From the NCBI GenBank assembly GCA_001592805.2, contig CP051140.1:559501-623500 (forward strand): a stretch of 64,000 nucleotides of DNA, written 5' to 3'. The translations under genes and the position numbers were made by a program. Origin of the DNA: Peltaster fructicola (taxonomy: Eukaryota > Ascomycota > Dothideomycetes). Shown here in pieces: positions 32,472 through 44,000 of this stretch. The notes beneath the pieces were generated by a model. The model saw only the letters and a program-made list of their open reading frames with translations. It did not search any database and was not told where the DNA came from. Within the stretch, counting starts at the first letter, position 1, and every line of letters begins with the position of its first letter.

Positions 32472-33575
32472 ATGGCACCACCGGAGATCCACGCGCTCTT
32501 CCACGCGCCCATTGCGGACCACTCCTTCTCGGCAGACCGCAACAGTCTAGCTGTAACACGAGACAACAACGTCGAGCTTTACGCAAGGTCTGGCAACTCT
32601 TTCAGACTCGAGGATGAGCTACGTGGACACGATAAAACCATCACTGGTGTCGACATCGCTCTTCAGAGCGGACGCATTGTGACATGCTCACAAGATCGAA
32701 ATGCATACGTCTGGGAGCCTGGCAAAGCCGGCGAATGGAAGCCAACACTTGTCCTACTACGCATCAATCGCGCTGCGACCTGCGTTCGCTGGTGTCCTAA
32801 TGAGACCAAGTTCGCTGTCGGCAGTGGTGCTCGTGTCATCGCGGTATGCTACTTCGAAGAAGAGAACGACTGGTGGGTGTCGAAGCATCTCAAGAAGCCC
32901 ATTCGATCGACGGTCACCTGCGTAGCCTGGCATCCCAATTCCGTCCTGATTGCTGCTGGTGGCACCGACGGACACGCACGAGTCTTCAGCTCATTCGTCA
33001 AAGGCACAGATGAAAAGCCTGCATCTACTGTCTGGGGCGAACGACTACCATTCAATACTGTATGTGGCGAATACCTCAATGCAACTGCTGGGTGGATCCA
33101 CGGCGCTGCATTCTCGCCATCAGGAGAAGCATTGGCGTTTGTCTCTCACGACAGCAGTGTCACTGTCGTCTACCCATCAGGGCCAGAACAGCCGCCACAG
33201 GCTGTCATCAACATTGCCACCCAGCTTCTCCCTTTCGCAGACCTACTCTGGACATCAGAGAGTGAGATCGTCTGTGCTGGATATGACTGCGAAGTCTACA
33301 AGTTTGCTGGCTCTGTCAACGGCTGGCAGCTGAATGGCTCGCTCGAGAAAGCATCAGCAAACGGTGCAGCCGGCCAAGCAAGAGAAGAGAGTGCACTCAA
33401 CATGTTCAAGTCTATGGATCTTCGTGGACGCTCCACTGGACCAGACGATACAAAGCTCAAGACAGTGCACCAGAACAGCATCAGCAAGGTACGAGTGTAT
33501 GAGACAAGCGGAGGACGTATCACCAAGATCAGTACAGGAGGTATTGACGGACGTGTTGTGGTATGGACCTTGTAG
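32472..33575 (+). CDS. ARC40: Arp2/3 complex subunit 1 (ARPC1/Arc40), WD40 protein
   Basis: It is the beta-propeller subunit of the Arp2/3 complex, which nucleates branched actin filaments. The 367-residue single-exon protein starts at the ATG with strong context GCCATGG. The sequence begins HALFHAPIADHSFSADRN and continues with repeats such as LRGHDKTITGVDIA, ITCSQDRNAYVW-type VTCSQDRNAYVWEP, VTCVAWHPNSVLIAAGGTDG, WIHGAAFSPSGEALAFVSHD and finally ISTGGIDGRVVVWTL. The insert between blades 6 and 7 (GNAGQAREESALNMFKSMD-like) is the position of the ARPC1 'extended loop' that contacts other subunits. Length and motif order match the family. Confidence 0.95.
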   Translation: MAPPEIHALFHAPIADHSFSADRNSLAVTRDNNVELYARSGNSFRLEDELRGHDKTITGVDIALQSGRIVTCSQDRNAYVWEPGKAGEWKPTLVLLRINRAATCVRWCPNETKFAVGSGARVIAVCYFEEENDWWVSKHLKKPIRSTVTCVAWHPNSVLIAAGGTDGHARVFSSFVKGTDEKPASTVWGERLPFNTVCGEYLNATAGWIHGAAFSPSGEALAFVSHDSSVTVVYPSGPEQPPQAVINIATQLLPFADLLWTSESEIVCAGYDCEVYKFAGSVNGWQLNGSLEKASANGAAGQAREESALNMFKSMDLRGRSTGPDDTKLKTVHQNSISKVRVYETSGGRITKISTGGIDGRVVVWTL

Positions 33576-33749
33576 CTAGCACAACCTTTTGTAAGCCTTG
33601 ATCGACTGAGTGTTCAGTCTTAGCATAAACTCATTTTCAACCACTTCAGTGGCCTGTTCCACTCTACTTCAGTTGTAGCATCAACCACTGCAGCTCTTCG
33701 TCGACTCAATGATATGATGCAGTCCCGGCATCAGGAGGAACAGCTCAAT

Positions 33750-34133
33750 CTAGTGGTGAGTCTGAGGTGCACCAAAGCCTCCCAAGATAGTTGGCCAGAT
33801 GCTATCCTTTGCAGGTGCTGGAGTTGGAGTTGGAGATGGGCTGGTTGTAGTGGTGTGCTGAGCTGTGGTAGTAGGAGCCGGTGGTGGAGCTTGCTGTGTT
33901 GTTGGTGCCACGTGGTTCGATGTCGTTGCAGGAGCTGGTGGAACGAATGTAGGAGGACCTGGGAATGGCCACCAGGGGTTATTCAAGAGAGACAGTAGTG
34001 GGCCTCCCAACCCCCGGGCTGTCATATGGACTGTGGTGATGTGGGTCTCTTCAGGAGTCATGGTTCTCTCCAGCACTGCAGCTGAGGTAACCTCGCCAGC
34101 AAGGAAAATTGTGAGGAGTGTTGCAAAGTGCAT
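33750..34133 (-). CDS. Small secreted Thr/Pro-rich protein, unknown function
   Basis: The frame is 127 residues from ATG 34133. Residues 1-18 are a clear signal peptide (MHFATLLTIFLAGEVTSA). The mature part has a short conserved-looking segment ARGLGGPLLSLLNNPWW and then a low-complexity Pro/Thr stretch (APTTQQAPPPAPTTTAQ, TTTSPSPTPTPAPA) likely to be O-glycosylated. It ends in GGFGAPQTHH with no GPI signal. Cysteines are absent. It may be a cell-wall-associated or secreted structural protein. The repetitive codons make it prone to false prediction, but the signal peptide and uninterrupted frame support it. Confidence 0.55.
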   Translation of the reverse strand: MHFATLLTIFLAGEVTSAAVLERTMTPEETHITTVHMTARGLGGPLLSLLNNPWWPFPGPPTFVPPAPATTSNHVAPTTQQAPPPAPTTTAQHTTTTSPSPTPTPAPAKDSIWPTILGGFGAPQTHH

Positions 34134-34453
34134 CTTGAGGTTGTAGTTGTTTCTGACGATGTTGAGCTTGCTTGCTAGAGATGCAGGAAAGTCATGTCTA
34201 CTTGTATCTCTTCGAAACACACCTGTAGACAATGCCTTCGGTGTGCGCTACCCAAAGCCTTTGGCGTTAGCATTGTGTCTGGCCATTAGTATTGTAGTCG
34301 CAGAGCATTGTGCAGCGCCCTACGATTGTGTCGCGAAGCTGCAGACCATTATGTGATCTTCTTAATATTGTAGTAGCAGACCATTGTTCGTTCGTTGGTC
34401 AATATGGAGATCTGAGGTGAAGTCCTTCATATTGTAGTCCAAGAATTCATTGT
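34134..34453. repeat. degenerate short direct repeats in intergenic DNA
   Basis: Three imperfect copies of a word resembling ATTGTAGTNGCAGA...CATTGT begin near 34291, 34367 and 34431. Spacing is irregular (76 and 64 bp) and no coding role is seen. Confidence 0.35.
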
Positions 34454-35086
34454 TCAAAGAGAGAATTGGCCGAAGATGACTGCAAGCACGCAGGAAGCGA
34501 TCGCGAATAGCGCTGCCGTCAAAAGAAGGAGATGTGACGAGACTAAGTTGTTCAAGAGGCGAGATGGCCACATCGTCCTTCCGTCGACCTCACGCTGAAG
34601 TTCTTGAATTGTGAGTAATTCACCTCTCTGACGATCCTCAAGAGTTTTGAGGTGTGAGTCGCCAGACTGTATGGACAGACATGCTGTCGCTGAATGCTCG
34701 CCATTGCTGAAAGCGTCCAGTCGAACAGTGTTCCGTGCGTGCTTCGAGAAAGTCTGAAGAAATGGTCGATACAATCTGAGGCAATCCTGCTTCAAACCTA
34801 TGATGTTGAAGAGGTAGCTATTATACAAGAACTCTGCAGTCTCTTTGTGTAGCTGACGATTGACTTGCAGGATCGAGATGGGTATCGCTTGCTGATGATA
34901 GAGTCGGAGTGTGCCATGGTCAGCAAGGACGTGTATTTGATACAAAGATGGGAAGAGATGCTCGTAGATGAGGTGACGAATGTCGTATGGTAACGCAAGA
35001 AGGGCGGAGGTTCCTCCCGACATTACACTCGACATGCAGATTGCAACCCTGAGTGTTTGGCGATGCTGATTATAAGTAGAAGTCAT
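34454..35086 (-). CDS. F-box-like (2EXR-type) protein with C-terminal TM segment
   Basis: This is a 210-residue single-exon frame. After a short N-terminus comes LLALPYDIRHLIYEHLFPSL, the Leu-Pro...Ile-Arg...Ile-Tyr pattern that opens F-box-like and 2EXR domains common in Pezizomycotina. The segment ISILQVNRQLHKETAEFLYNS then matches the usual 'L..NRQI..E....LY' second motif. The end (LLLLTAALFAIASCVLAVIF) is a transmembrane helix, so it may be tail-anchored. Proteins of this large group have no established function. An ATG 17 codons downstream (MSSVMSG) is an alternative start. The gene is divergent to the flavin monooxygenase gene. Confidence 0.65.
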   Translation of the reverse strand: MTSTYNQHRQTLRVAICMSSVMSGGTSALLALPYDIRHLIYEHLFPSLYQIHVLADHGTLRLYHQQAIPISILQVNRQLHKETAEFLYNSYLFNIIGLKQDCLRLYRPFLQTFSKHARNTVRLDAFSNGEHSATACLSIQSGDSHLKTLEDRQRGELLTIQELQREVDGRTMWPSRLLNNLVSSHLLLLTAALFAIASCVLAVIFGQFSL

Positions 35087-35527
35087 TGCTGATGCCTACC
35101 TACCTAGTGTGAGGCAGTGCATTTTCCATGCACAGACAACAGCATTCATTGCCAACTGTCCTCTCATCCTCAGAGCTGACTGTGAGCGAGCGTCAGGGCA
35201 CAGATATGATACTGACGAACATGGTGAACTCCTGTTGTGACGATGGGAGTCTGTACCATCATTCTTGCTCGAGCGACAGGGACCATCTTCGACCGATGCC
35301 CTGGAATTCACCAGAAGTGCTCGTCATGCAATGGAATCCCCGCGATAGCCATGAGAGCCATCAAGGGTGCCTCCTATAGCTATATCAGGAGTGGACTGTA
35401 CATGGTGGGCTATGGGATCGTCGGAAGAGATGTGTTCGATGAAGGAAGACAGCACTTCGGGTGACGTCACTCATCGCTGCCACGAAAGTGTTCAGGTCTG
35501 CTCGGTCATACCACCCGTGCATGCGCA
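35087..35527. other. intergenic region between divergent genes
   Basis: These 441 bp separate the F-box-like and FMO start codons; a TATA-like TATATCAGG lies at about 35381. No gene is supported. Confidence 0.35.
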
Positions 35528-37008
35528 ATGGGCTCGGTAAAGGTCGAAGACAATCTCGCAGTCCATAATGTGGCCATTATTGGCAGTGGCCCGAGTGGTC
35601 TCGCCGCGGCGAAGTGAGTGGATTGAATCGAGCATGCAGCTCTCTGACGACCATCAGATACCTGCTCTCCGAACAGCATTTCTCAAAGATAGTTATCTTC
35701 GAGCAGAGGAACTCTGTTGGAGGCCTCTGGAACTACTCACCTTGTGACGACAAGATAAGAGCAGCACTCAAGGTGCCGCAGACAGATCCTTATGTCGTTC
35801 ACGACCAGCCCGTGATGGACACACACTTATCGACTTTCACCTTCATGTCACCAGTCTACGATCGACTTGAAACCAACATCCCAAGAGGTCTCATGGGTTT
35901 TACCGATTTAGACTGGCCGCAGGAGTGCCAGCTCTTTCCCAAGCACAAGGAGGTTCTCGAGTACATCGAGCGATATGCTGCAGATGTCAAGCATCTTGTT
36001 GAGTTCGAAACGCAGGTACTGGATGTGAGGCCTCTTGCAGACGGACGCTGGAGTGTCTTCACACGCAAAGTACACCTAGCCTCTTCGAAGACGGAAATCT
36101 TTGATGCAGTGATTGTAGCCAGCGGACACTTTAATGTACCATACATTCCACCAGTTGATGGCATCGAAGCCTGGCAAGAGGCATATCCTGGATCGATCAG
36201 TCACTCAAAGTTCTTCCGGCGACCAGAAACATATGCTGAGCAGAAGGTGATCGTCGTGGGGAATTCAGCATCAGGTATCGACATCGCTGCCCAGATTCGG
36301 CAGACCTGTAAGCTGCCTCTGCTTTCATCTTCCACCTCAGAGTCGTATTTGAGCCCTGGACCGTCTGCAGGGCAGCTAGAGAAACCACGCATCACTCGCT
36401 TCGACGCGCGAGACCGAACGGTCCACTTCGAGGACGGCAGTTCCGAGTCAGATGTCGATGCAGTACTCTACTGTACTGGCTACCTGTACAGCTATCCGTT
36501 CCTGGCAAGTCTCGATCCACCAGTTGTCAGTAGCGGTGTCCGAGTGGAGAACCTGTTCAAACACATCTTCTACCGTCCCAATCCTACCTTGTCATTTGTA
36601 GCTCTAAACCAGAAGGTGATACCTTTCCCAGTAGCGGAGGCTCAATCAGCAGTCATCGCTGGCTTTTACGCCAAGAGATTATCCTTGCCAAGTCGTGCGG
36701 ACATGGAGCGATGGGAGAAGGACACTCTAGCCTGCTCGCCGCGCATTAGAGACTTCCATGTGCTCAAGTTTCCCAAAGATGCAGATTACATCAATGAGTT
36801 ACACGACTGGGCTGTCAGTGATCCTCGGCAGGATGGTAGCCCTGGAAAGAGCCGCCAGTTTCTCAAGACACCACCCTACTGGACCGAGGAGGACTATTGG
36901 GTGCGTGAGCAGTTTCCTGCGATAAAGAAGTCGTTTCAGAGTCTTGGTGAAGGAAGACATAGCGTGCGAACTCTGCACGAGATAGGGTTTGACTTCGAGA
37001 AGCAATAG
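35528..37008 (+). CDS. Flavin-containing monooxygenase (FMO/FMO1-like)
   Basis: The exons are 35528-35613 and 35658-37008, with a 44-bp intron (GTGAGT, branch CTCTGACG, ATCAG, phase 2) placed right after the FAD-binding loop: VAIIGSGPSGLAAAK joins YLLSEQHFSKIVIFEQ. The 478-residue protein has the second Rossmann motif VVGNSASGIDIA for NADPH and, between them, the FMO identifying sequence as YPGSISHSKFF. These flavoenzymes oxygenate soft nucleophiles (N or S) in small molecules; the yeast enzyme oxidises thiols. The ATG at 35521 is out of frame, so 35528 is the start. The substrate is unknown. Confidence 0.92.
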
Positions 37009-37660
37009 ATAGACCAGATACAGCTCCATCACCTCCAGTTGATTGCCGAGACACTTTGTCCGAAGGACGCTGTACAATTGGGCCTTGACATTGCCTGAGG
37101 ATGCCTGCTTGTCAGTAGTGTTATAGTAGTGGCCTTCCACCGAGATACTTTGAGCTATGTGGAAGCTGAGCTTATCCTGCTCATGCTGATGCTTCGAGCT
37201 ATGTGCAAGCTGAACCTATCTCGCTCAGGCTGCTTCACTACCTCACAGCCGGTCGGCTGACCAATGCGCAGTAACGAGAGAGCGTTTCAAGCATGCGTGC
37301 AGAGAACAATGTAGCGAGACTGGCCGTCTGGATGGTGTGAAGGTGTATGTAGACTGGATGTGTGACAAATTGGAGCCTTCGCACGCTATGTATGACAAGT
37401 GCTCTTGATCGAACGTGCTTGGGAGGTTGTACTGCTGTAGTGACACAAGAACATGGACGGTAACGATCGTGATGACGATGGGCCCGTAGACACAGGTGAT
37501 ACATGGACTGGAAATGAACATGCACAGCTTGAGACTTGCCTTTGTCGCTCGTCGTGATTGGCTGACGCGTGGCGGGCTTGGCACTCTCTCCCGAACAACA
37601 TCCAGTGCCTACAGCTGTGATCGACTGCTAAGAACATCCCATTTTCAACCCGCCGCCAAC
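37009..37660. other. intergenic region
   Basis: These 652 bp lie between FMO and mS29 on the same strand. Frames at 37243-37584 and elsewhere overlap on the two strands and show no motif. A short near-repeat, GAGCTATGTGNAAGCTGA, occurs at about 37151 and 37197. Confidence 0.35.
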
Positions 37661-39149
37661 ATGCCGGGCGCAATGTGCCTGCGCTGTCTGACACGATCTA
37701 TTTCCTCCCTCGAACGACCAATCACTCAGCTGCAACCACTTGCTAAAGCAGCGTTCTCAACAACTGCGAATTTCCAGAAAGGCGTCAAGAAGTCAGCATC
37801 ACTAGTCAAGAATGGATCCCAGACAGGAGGCGGAACTAGACTTCGCCTCAAGAAGACGAAGCGTGTTGTGACTGGACGACCACCCCAGCCGGGAGAGAGG
37901 AAAGCCATTCGCAAGCGCATCGTCCTCAGCAATACCAATGCGTTGGAGATCCGCGGCCTCCATCGCTTTCAAAAAGACAACATATCGGCATCGAGTCTTG
38001 AAAAGATGAGAGGGAGTTTCCTTGCGTTTGATGAAGCTACGATCGATGCTTTACGGGCGCTGCAGGCCTTTAAGACAAGTCAGAGCTGGAGCATGTTCAG
38101 GACAGCGGCGACATTGGTTCGGCATGATACAATTACGCTAGCGCGGGTGATCGAACAACAAACCACAGACAGTGCTGGCGACAACCCTTCAGCTGCTAGT
38201 CTAGTGCTGTTTGGAGAGCGCGGTAGTGGTAAGAGTGTACTGCAGCTGCAGGCGATGTGTATGGCAAAGTTGAAAGGATGGATTCTGATACACTTCCCTG
38301 AAGGTACGAGTGCGTCCTTGTTCTGTGTATCGTTGCTGATATTCTACAGCACAAGAATTGACCATCGGCACAACGTCCTACCAGCCTACAGTCGATTCCG
38401 TTGGCAAGACGGTCTATGCACAACCTCATCTCACAGCCAAGCTGCTGGAGAACATCCTCACTGCCAACGAGAGCATTCTTTCAGGCATGCGATTGAGCAA
38501 AAAGCATCAGCTACCGATTTCGATCCCAGACAATATAAGCATAGCTCGTCTCTTGCAGCTTGCTTCTCGAGATCCTAGCATTGCGTGGCCAGTCTGGCAG
38601 GTGTTGATGCAGGAATTGAGCTCGACGCCACAAAAAGGTGAAGGCCTACACAGACCTCCCGTCCTGTTGACTCTTGACAGCATGGCGCACTTCATGAAGT
38701 CTTCCGAGTATCTCAATGAGGATGTCAACAGCATCCACGCCCAGGAACTTGCCCTTGTAGCTTCCTTCACGAGCTTCCTCAATGGTCAGCAGCCAATGCG
38801 TAATGGAGGTCTTGTGCTGGCTGCCACTTCTGGTTCCAACCGACCAGCAACTCCTACATTGGACTTCATCCTGGCAGAGCGTCATGCTGCTATGAAGAAG
38901 CAAGCCAAGCCAACTTGGGATCCCTACATGGAGAGAGATGCCTTGGTGGACCGAGCATTGCAAGGAGTTCAGGCTCACAAGATCGAAGGCCTCACGAAGG
39001 ATGAAGCAAAAGGAGCTATGGAGTACTACGCGCTCTCTGGCATCTTGCGGGACCGTATCACCGACTCCTTTGTTGCCGAAAAGTGGACAATCAGTGGCGG
39101 TGGTGTGATGGGAGAGCTCGAAAGGAGCTGTATCAGACAGAAGTTCTAG
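37661..39149 (+). CDS. RSM23: Mitochondrial ribosomal protein mS29 (DAP3/Rsm23)
   Basis: This is the GTP-binding protein of the mitochondrial small subunit. The exons are 37661-38303 and 38350-39149, with a 46-bp intron (GTACGA...CTACAG, phase 1), so that HFPE continues into AQELTIGTTSY. The product has 480 residues. An Arg/Ser-rich presequence (CLRCLTRSISSLERPI...AFSTTANF) fits import into mitochondria. The P-loop is LFGERGSGKSVLQLQ, then PVLLTLDSMAHFM at the Walker-B position, and the C-terminal half has the YYALSGIL...FVAEKWTISGG segment of the DAP3 family. The start at 37661 was chosen because the presequence begins there. Confidence 0.92.
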
Positions 39150-39383
39150 GTATAGTAGACCGGAACGCAAGTCGCCGGTTCGTTGCCGCCGTCCGTTCAG
39201 AGCTTTCACATTCGCTTTCACTCTTTCATGCTGCTGACAGTATGCTGCGTTGGTTGAGCTACAGGTTATCATCGTTATCACATGTGCTCTCAACACTACT
39301 GATTTCACGTGCCGCTGACTTGAACAAAGCTATATAGAGCCACGCCATTTCTCCTTACACCTTTTCTTTCTTCCACAAACACC

Positions 39384-40718
39384 ATGGCCACTATTTCGGC
39401 GCAAGAAGCGCCTGTCACAGGCCGCCTCGTGGACTTGTCCGACGAGGCGCACCCTGTTGACGCCATGCTCGAAGACAGCAGCAGTAGCAGCAACAACCGC
39501 CGCACACATGTGCCGTTCAACGTACGCCAAAGCGTACTCAACGCCGCCTGCTACACTGAGGGCTTCTCCGATGCAGAGAAAGAGGAGGTGTTTGCTGGCT
39601 ATGCCTGCAAATGGGGGTTTCTTGAAATGAACCAAGACCTATGGCGACACTACTACAACGATGTGGTGCGCCCCGAGTATTTGTCAACGCGCAGTGCCGC
39701 AGCCCAAGTCCCTGGCAGCGAGACACTGGCTTCTGACAACGACTCAGAAGACCTGATCGGCTTGTTCGACAGCTCCGCCGCCATAACATCCCGGGGCACA
39801 AAGCTGGAGAGCACTGTCGCGATTGATCGTTATTCTGGAGACCACCTTGTTCAGGATTCGCTTCTTGACTGCGTTGCGGCTGCTGAGGAACTCGAGCAAC
39901 TGGACCAGCAGATTCTCGTTGCAGCCCCAGTGCTGCAGCAGCACATCGAAGCTCCGGCCAAGGATGTCGTTCGAAACCGTGAGACTAGCGATCATAACAC
40001 GCAGTATCACACTCCCGACTCCATCCTTCTCACCAACAACACAGCTCGCACTGCGGATGAGGCACAGACAGTAGTCGTCAGTCCTAGGCAGCACATGACC
40101 CCGAAGTATCCTTTGGAAGCAGGCATCGCGCGTGACCCTCGCGCCAGAAACAGATATCCACAAGTCAGACGGACTGTACTGGTCTCTGGCATTCCTCGAG
40201 AAGCAGATCTTGCTTCCGTCCTTGATCAAATCAAGTCTGACTCTATCGTAAGCGCGACATATTGCAAAACCAGTGGCATGCGTACACGACCTCCTCTCAA
40301 CACGAATACAGTCATTCTTGCCTTCTCCAATGCCGAAGAAGCTTCAGCAGTCATAAGTACCTACACCACAGCACCATTAGCCATAGATATATCCTCTGGT
40401 CGCACGGTCACTCTACATACAACGCTCGTCGATTCCGAAACCTCCTCCGGCCCTAGGGTCAGCAGTCGAAACGGATCAACTTCACGTAAGCTGCTTGTCT
40501 TCGTTGAGCCGGGACAGTATACACCACAAGCGTTGAGCACACTGCTGCTCCCTGGTTTCGAGGTCCTTAGGGCTGGAAATGTTTCTGAGACAACCATCAA
40601 GCTGGAATTTGCAAGCATGCAGATCGCGATCGATGCACAAAAGAAGCTCCGTATTGAGCATGGTCTTCACGGGCATTTCTATCGTGAAGCACAGTCGGGA
40701 CAGCCTGCATCGCCATGA
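39384..40718 (+). CDS. RRM-like domain protein of unknown function
   Basis: This is a 444-residue single-exon protein with ATG in good context (ACACCATGG) after a CT-rich leader. The N-terminal third is polar; a conserved-looking helical patch is VRQSVLNAACYTEGFSDAEKE. The middle is low-complexity and acidic. The C-terminal third has two alpha/beta units that look like RNA-recognition folds: RRTVLVSGIPREADLASVLDQI with TNTVILAFSNAEEASAVIS, and RKLLVFVEPGQYTPQALSTLL with TIKLEFASMQIAIDA. RNP residues are poorly conserved, so RNA binding is only a possibility. No function is known to me. Its frame and codon use are like those of the neighbouring genes. Confidence 0.75.
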   Translation: MATISAQEAPVTGRLVDLSDEAHPVDAMLEDSSSSSNNRRTHVPFNVRQSVLNAACYTEGFSDAEKEEVFAGYACKWGFLEMNQDLWRHYYNDVVRPEYLSTRSAAAQVPGSETLASDNDSEDLIGLFDSSAAITSRGTKLESTVAIDRYSGDHLVQDSLLDCVAAAEELEQLDQQILVAAPVLQQHIEAPAKDVVRNRETSDHNTQYHTPDSILLTNNTARTADEAQTVVVSPRQHMTPKYPLEAGIARDPRARNRYPQVRRTVLVSGIPREADLASVLDQIKSDSIVSATYCKTSGMRTRPPLNTNTVILAFSNAEEASAVISTYTTAPLAIDISSGRTVTLHTTLVDSETSSGPRVSSRNGSTSRKLLVFVEPGQYTPQALSTLLLPGFEVLRAGNVSETTIKLEFASMQIAIDAQKKLRIEHGLHGHFYREAQSGQPASP

Positions 40719-41010
40719 AGCAGCATCTCTTTCAGATCTACTCGAACCCTGCTAGTCACTTCGGGCATCACAAGAAACAACATCTGGAATGCAGCATGAT
40801 CTCAGCTCTACTCGGACTCCACCAGTTGTCATGCAGACCACAATCGACGGAGCATGACATGGCATCTACCGACTAGGGAGAGGCAGCAATATAGCTGACC
40901 TCATACTTATACTCGCTCATTTCTTCTCTAGTGAACCTGTCATAGTGATGATCATCACTACTTGTTTCGGAGCAACAATCACTGCCAGGTGATATTGCTG
41001 CTCTGCATAT

Positions 41011-44000
41011 TCAATTCTCCCCTGCTGCCAATAGCTGGTTTGCCTTGCTTGATGCTATGACAATGGCTCCCTCTTCATCAAAGCAGTCTTCTACCTCCAG
41101 GAGGACTGTCTCATCCACGACGACACTACACTTGTACTTTCTGCTGATTGGATCTTTGCTCGTCTTCATTCCAAGCTGCTTGCCTTGTAGTCGACGCTGT
41201 AATGTGGCCCGTGGATGCGAGACATCAATGAGCTCGTCCATAAGACGCGACATGTAGTTTTGCAGGCCAAGTCTTTCGATAAAAGTGCTGCACGCGTCGA
41301 GATTCTGGTCAGCATCGAGGAAGATGGCACCAAGTATGCTCTCCACGAGATCCGAGTATACCTTGTCCAGACCGAGGCAGCTCAATTCAACCCAAGGATA
41401 GTGCATGTCATGCAGTAAGATATGTGTGACGATGTCGCGACCTTCACGATATCGTGCCTCGCACTCTTGGTATATGCTTGCTAGGCTCTCAGAATGAAAG
41501 AACAGGTAGCTTGCGAGAGAGGTCTCTCGTGCCTGAGGGACTTCTACAGCTTTGCCACTAGCTGTGGACATGACTGTCCGATAATGCTCGTTATGCCTTA
41601 GATTCAGGCAGAAGAGTCCAAGTAGACGTGCGTTGACCAGTGCGGCTTTGATTTGTGTCATTTGCCCTTGCGAAAGCCTGTGGATGCGTGACGCCAGTTC
41701 CTTCGTGACGATCATGTCGAGCACTGCATCTCCCAGAAACTCCAACCTCTCGTACGAGTTGCCCTTGAGGTAGCGGCCGCATGTTGGATGCGTGAGTGCT
41801 TCTGCTAGTAGCTGGGAGTCCTGAAAGGTATAGCCTATAAGTGACTCTACTTTTTGGCAACGACCGAGGGACCGTTGAGTGCTTGATAGTGCTTTGGCTA
41901 CATGGTCGGAACTGGGAGGCACTGATGGAACGAAGAAGTGGATGCATTTGACAGCCGCTGGCAGACCACAGTCAAGCCACGCAGCACCAATCAGCGCTTC
42001 AACCACATCTGCAAGTACTTTCGAGCTCACCTGGCGTTGGACGGTTTGGTGAGTCTCACCAACGACGAGCGGCAACGTCCAATTGCGGTAGTCGATAGGC
42101 TCCGTGATGATGTACTTGTCAAGGCCCTTTCCAAGTGCTGCGGAGGCCAAGGTGGCATTGCACACAAGGATACCTCTTCGTTGTGATAGAAAACCCTCAG
42201 GCCAATCCGGATTGGTGTTGAACAGGTGACAAGATGTGACAAACTTGAGTATACTGTCTCCAATGAATTCATGGCGCTGATAGTTGACAGGTCGGCATGC
42301 TGAAGGAGCACATAGTGCAGCTGAGACGTGCTCGTAGCTAACAAGAGATATCGAGCGAAGCAACTCTGACATTACTGCATTGACCGCAGCGTGATCCTGA
42401 ATATGTTGAAAGATGGCAGGCATGAACAGGCCGATCCTTGCCCAGGCCACTGGCATTGAGCTGAAGGTAGAGTCATTGAGTGGGAAGACCTGATGTTGCC
42501 TTTTGCTGAGAGTCTTACTTGCCTCTCCCGAATCTGGCGAGATGATTGTCGGCATGAGGAAGTTGCGGCGTCGTGGGAGTGGTTCACATACGACACCTTT
42601 GCCCTCGTCATTTTCTATCCAGCTCTTGCACAAGTATGGAGGGCTATTCGGCAAAGGAACCCTCACGAGATGTCGGCCTGCGTGGCCGAAGAGCTGATCG
42701 CCTGCACGAGTCCCTGATGTTGCTGCGTGCCATTCCTCGAGATCATGCATCGACATGTCTGGGATCAGATACACCGATAGATTGCCCTCAATCGAGCACG
42801 GCTTGCTCGATCGTGGTGCTCGGAATATGCTCATCGTGACCGCGTGGAGAAGATCCAATTCAGCACGATTGAGACTGGTCGCCTGAGTATGAACTGTGTT
42901 GAACTCGAGTCGAAACTTATTCGAGTTGTCCCAGAACAAAGGAATGTCCGGAGGTGTCAGTATGGCACTGTGAGTGATCAACAGGCAAGTGGTTGGAGAA
43001 GAAATGCTATCCAGCAAAGACGGAGGTGCAGTGACTCGACATTGGAGAACAGAGTACTCCTCACGGTCGACAGGACTCGACCACAAATTTAGCTGAGAGC
43101 CGACGCTGATCTGTCCGGTCGAAGTCGTCTGTGAAGCAAGACCTTCTTGCAAATGCCATTCATGCGAGAGTGGTAAGAGATTATCGTTCAGCAGACCAGC
43201 AGTATAGAGTGCAGCATATGCATGGAATGCAGCATCCTTCATGGCAGCCTTCTCTGTCTTCCAGGCCGTCTTGCTTTTCGCCTGCCTCACTCGAGCAGGA
43301 ACAGTATCAGGGAGTGTGATAACAGCCCTTATCAGGCCGCGCTCTATGGTTTCGTAGGTGATTTCGGGTCGATGGTCGACAAATGCTCTGCGTGAGAGTT
43401 GAGAACAAAAGTGATAGAGGTGTGATACTGTCGAGTCTGCATCGAGTCTTGCACTAGATCAAAGGATTACCAGTCAGCACATTGATCAGCTCGTATCTGG
43501 TATTGCTTACCCGGTCGATTCTACAGCCAAGACATAGGACATGTCTTCGTCATCAGGCTCTTGGTGCTCATGAGTCTCCTGCTCACGCTCACTTTGGCAT
43601 ATTCTTGTAAGCTCATCTTCCATAGCTCGAAAGCGAGCAATGTCGTTCCGATCGTCTTCAATAGGTACGAGGACTCCAAGCCGGGACCTTTGGTGTCTTG
43701 CTCGGCCTCTTCTTTGTATGAAGGACTTCAGATTCGTGGGTGGGTCGAAACAAGCAACAACATTGCAGGCTTGAACATCGATACCCTCTTCGAGAACGCT
43801 GGTAGCAATGACGAGGTTGACCTCCCTGTCCGGAAGTCTCCAAGCGTCTTTTTGTAGTTTCAGATCGACCAAATCTGTGATAGAGAACTTGCGACTGGAA
43901 GCGTTGGAAGTGCCCACGAACGGTCTGCATGTAAGTCTCGATCGCGTGTCAGGATGCATGCCGAGGAGCACGCTGAGGACGCTTGCTACCACTCGCTGAG

